Shown here: positions 61,552-64,000 of the stretch, piece by piece
Numbering within the stretch: position 1 is the first letter of the stretch
How the letters are laid out: every line of letters begins with the position of its first letter
Assembly: GCA_016930715.1 (NCBI GenBank)
Contig: JAFGGC010000013.1
Coordinates: 71,796 to 135,795, forward strand
Direction: 5' to 3'
Length of the DNA: 64,000 bases
Source: Endomicrobiales bacterium
Lineage (GTDB): Bacteria > Elusimicrobiota > Endomicrobiia > Endomicrobiales > JAFGGC01
Notes under the pieces: generated by a model
The model's database searches: none
What the model was told of the DNA's origin: nothing
Seen by the model: the letters and a program-made list of their open reading frames with translations, nothing else
Translations under genes and position numbers: made by a program

Positions 61552-63762
61552 ATGTATTTTCGCGTAAAGGCAAAATCCAAAAAAAGAGACCACAGACAGC
61601 TTAAAGGGATACTTCTTTTTGCGGTTTCCTTCTTTCTTGCCTACTGTCTCGTCCTGCCTTCGCAGGTCGGCGCCGTTGGAACCGCGGTCTATAACATCCT
61701 CGCCAAGATATTCGGGAACGCTTCCTATCTGATACCGCTTATAATCTTCTGGTTCGGGCTTGCCATGATCAGGACCTCCTATCAACTGCGCACGCGTCTG
61801 GACGTCATATGGAGCGTGCTGCTGATGTTTCTGGCGTCCACGTTCTTCGTTTCGTTCGGGCACGTCTTTTACGGTGTTGAAAGCGAAAAATTCGGCGGTT
61901 GGATAGGTATGAAGCTCTATCCTTTCTTCTGGAGGCTTTTCGGAGGATATGTATCGCTTGCCATAACCTTCTTCGTTTTCATTTACGTGCTGAGCCTTTT
62001 CTTGAGGATATCCTTGAGGGAGATAATGCGGGCCGCGTGGCACAAGATAGCAGAAGACTATCGACAGTGGCAGGAAGCCCGCAGGGAGCTGCAACGTTCG
62101 GCTCCCCCGAAAATAAAAGCGCCGGCGCAAGGTACTATAGGGCAGGAGCCCAGGATCGAGCAGAGACAGCAGGAGTTCCCGCAGATGCCGAAGATAACGA
62201 AACCTGCGGCCGCGGAAAAAGAGGAAATGCCGAAACCTTCCAAAAAAATTCCGGTTCCGGCCGCGGCGCCCACAGCCAAGCAGCCCGCCGAACAGCCGGC
62301 TCCCGTAGCGTACAGCCTTCCCTCCATTGAAATGCTTCACGATGACAGGATGCCCAAGAAACAGGGCGAGTCCGAGCACCTTGCTAACGCCGAGCTGCTG
62401 ACTAAGATATTGGCTGATTTCGATATATCGGCGAAGGTGGTGGAGATAATTCCGGGGCCCGTAGTGACGAGGTACGATATCGAGCTTGCACCCGGCATAA
62501 AGATACAGTCGGTCATAAACCTGAGCGATAACATCGCTCTTGCGATGAAATCGCCGTCAATCAGGATAGTCCCCATCCCCGAAAAGGCCGCGGTCGGGAT
62601 AGAGGTGCCGAACGAGAACACTTGCGTCGTGGGCTTGAAGGGGATACTATCGAGCGAAGATTACGTGAATTCGGAATCACTGCTCACGCTTGCCTTCGGC
62701 AAGACCACCGACGGCACGCCGTACGTAGCGGACCTCGCGCCGATGCCACACCTGCTCATAGCCGGTGCGACCGGTTCGGGCAAGAGCGTCGGCATACACA
62801 GCATAATCCTTTCCATACTGTACAAGGCAAGGCCGGACGAAGTCAAATTCCTAATGATAGATCCGAAACGGCTTGAACTGCCCGTTTACAGGGGGCTTCC
62901 GCACATATATGACCCCCGGGTCCCTCCCGAAAAGGCCGAGATCGTGACTCAGCCGAAAGAAGCGGCCGAATCTCTGAAAAAACTCGTCAAGGTGATGGAG
63001 TCGCGTTACGAAAAATTCGCCAAGGAGATGGTGCGCAACATCGAGGCCTACAACGAGAAGATGGCCCAGACCGGAGGCAAGAAAGAATTCTACATAGTGG
63101 TCATAATCGACGAGCTCGCTGACCTCATGCTCATAGCCACAAGGGACGTCGAGGACTCTATACAGAGGCTCGCGCAGATGGCCAGGGCCGTTGGCATACA
63201 CCTTGTCCTTGCGACCCAGAGGCCTTCCGTCGATGTCATAACCGGCGTGATAAAGGCCAACTTTCCCTGCAGGATAGCGTTTCAGACCACTTCAAAGGTG
63301 GATTCCAGGGTCATACTTGATTCCATCGGCGCCGACGCCCTCCTGGGCCGCGGCGATATGCTTTTCCTGCCTTCGGGCGAGGCAAAACCGATACGCCTCC
63401 AGGGCGCGTTCGTGTCCCCGAAAGAGGCCGAGCAGGTCGTCAGTTTCATCCGCAGGCAGAACATTCCGCCGCAGTACGAGTTCGCGTCCGTCTCTCACGG
63501 CGCCAAGAACGGTAACGGCGAAGACGACGATGAACTCAGGGAAGAGCTCGTTATGGCGCTGAAGCTCGTGCAGGAAAGAAAGAGGGTTTCGCAGGATCTT
63601 CTCAAGGCGCATTTCGGTTCCTCGGCGCGGGCGACGAACCTGCTGAGCCTGCTTGAAACAAAAGGTTTCATACACAAACCGGAAGGGACGAACCGCTGGA
63701 CCATATATTTCGAAAAAATAAACGATTACCTCTCTACCGCGAGCGCGGGAACCCAGGACTGA
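61552..63762 (+). CDS. ftsK: DNA translocase FtsK/SpoIIIE
   Basis: A 736-residue protein that pumps DNA at the division septum. Four membrane helices lie in residues about 18-165, followed by a short Pro/Ala/Lys linker (about 185-255). The motor has Walker A IAGATGSGKSVGIHS (about 402-416) and Walker B VVIIDELADLMLIATRD (about 519-535), ending in the gamma winged-helix domain (about 660-725) that reads KOPS-like sites. The linker is much shorter than in E. coli. Confidence 0.96.
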   Translation: MYFRVKAKSKKRDHRQLKGILLFAVSFFLAYCLVLPSQVGAVGTAVYNILAKIFGNASYLIPLIIFWFGLAMIRTSYQLRTRLDVIWSVLLMFLASTFFVSFGHVFYGVESEKFGGWIGMKLYPFFWRLFGGYVSLAITFFVFIYVLSLFLRISLREIMRAAWHKIAEDYRQWQEARRELQRSAPPKIKAPAQGTIGQEPRIEQRQQEFPQMPKITKPAAAEKEEMPKPSKKIPVPAAAPTAKQPAEQPAPVAYSLPSIEMLHDDRMPKKQGESEHLANAELLTKILADFDISAKVVEIIPGPVVTRYDIELAPGIKIQSVINLSDNIALAMKSPSIRIVPIPEKAAVGIEVPNENTCVVGLKGILSSEDYVNSESLLTLAFGKTTDGTPYVADLAPMPHLLIAGATGSGKSVGIHSIILSILYKARPDEVKFLMIDPKRLELPVYRGLPHIYDPRVPPEKAEIVTQPKEAAESLKKLVKVMESRYEKFAKEMVRNIEAYNEKMAQTGGKKEFYIVVIIDELADLMLIATRDVEDSIQRLAQMARAVGIHLVLATQRPSVDVITGVIKANFPCRIAFQTTSKVDSRVILDSIGADALLGRGDMLFLPSGEAKPIRLQGAFVSPKEAEQVVSFIRRQNIPPQYEFASVSHGAKNGNGEDDDELREELVMALKLVQERKRVSQDLLKAHFGSSARATNLLSLLETKGFIHKPEGTNRWTIYFEKINDYLSTASAGTQD

Positions 63763-63763
63763 C

Positions 63764-64000
63764 ATGAAAGGTTTTGCAGTATTAGTTTTTGCCATTGCCC
63801 TTACCGCATCGCCGTGCCTCTGCGGCGACAACAAGGCTCTTGACGAGCTTATGTCGAAGATAGAGGCTGCCGACGCAAAAATAACCACGCTGAAGTTCAG
63901 GTTCGACCAGACCATCACCTACAAGCTGACAAGGGAAAAACAGTCCAATTCCGGGGAAGTCGCGTTCAAAAAGCCGTCGAGCATCCGCATAAAGCAGAAA
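63764..64000 (+). CDS. lolA: LolA-like outer-membrane lipoprotein carrier (3' end outside window)
   Basis: 79 visible codons. Residues 1-22 form a signal peptide with hydrophobic core AVLVFAIALTASPCLC. The mature part, LDELMSKIEAADAKITTLKF and then a G-E-V-A-F-K-K-P-S-S-I-R-I-type block, resembles LolA, the periplasmic chaperone that takes lipoproteins to the outer membrane. lolA directly follows ftsK in many Gram-negatives. The fold cannot be confirmed because the gene runs off the window. Confidence 0.75.
   Translation, partial: MKGFAVLVFAIALTASPCLCGDNKALDELMSKIEAADAKITTLKFRFDQTITYKLTREKQSNSGEVAFKKPSSIRIKQK

Overview
The window reads as a contiguous piece of a bacterial chromosome from an LPS-bearing (diderm) bacterium. 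All 69 genes I can support lie on the + strand and are tightly packed, many with ATGA or TAATG stop/start overlaps. Diderm status follows from genes for Kdo synthesis (kdsB, kdsA, kdsC), heptose synthesis (gmhB, hldE kinase domain), lipid A (lpxK, an LpxL-type acyltransferase), LPS export (lptC, lptA, lptB) and a LolA-like carrier. The same stretch carries HPr kinase, a mannose-family PTS, a GH57 glucanotransferase and Rex. That mixture fits uncultured lineages such as Omnitrophota or Elusimicrobiota better than Proteobacteria; Omnitrophota is my best guess, but no phylogeny was run.

Layout. 1-6.8 kb: end of a sulfatase-like gene, a small membrane protein, an O-antigen-ligase-like protein, three glycosyltransferases, a PIG-L deacetylase and lpxK. 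6.8-17 kb: heptose and Kdo synthesis with CTP synthase embedded (CTP is a KdsB substrate), then lptC-lptA-lptB. 17-27.4 kb: hpf, a PtsN-like IIA, hprK, rapZ, yvcK, mannose-type IIA and IIB, GH57, IIC, IID, HPr and EI, a complete phosphorelay whose HPr keeps both His15 and Ser46. 27.4-30 kb: lepA and lepB. 30-33.6 kb: an envelope module (FecR-domain protein, predicted outer-membrane barrel, predicted lipoprotein) with consensus promoters, two terminators and a TGTGA-N6-TCACA operator. 33.7-38.8 kb: nadC, birA, a LacI-type sensor with no DNA-binding domain, a LUD protein, rex, and a fused Gx/EcfT-like membrane protein. 39-64 kb: translation and envelope core genes (rpsB-tsf, frr, ferredoxin, uppS-cdsA-dxr-rseP-ispG-greA, proS, rimP-nusA-infB-rbfA-nrnA-truB-ribF, an EF-G-like protein, rpsO-pnp, accB, a winged-helix protein, ftsK, lolA-like start).

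The most unusual signal is outside the genes. At least seven gaps hold arrays whose spacing is strictly 7 bp but whose heptamer sequence differs from copy to copy. Five form imperfect inverted pairs and two are single arms. An eighth heptamer array lies in frame inside proS, and a ninth gap holds the same architecture with an 8-bp period. A separate multi-hairpin leader precedes an EF-G-like gene whose G3 motif has lost its Asp. I found no tRNA, rRNA, CRISPR array, transposase or prophage gene. No stretch longer than 300 bases is without a gene; the longest gaps are the leaders of rpsB (229 bp), rpsO (214 bp) and the EF-G-like gene (171 bp).
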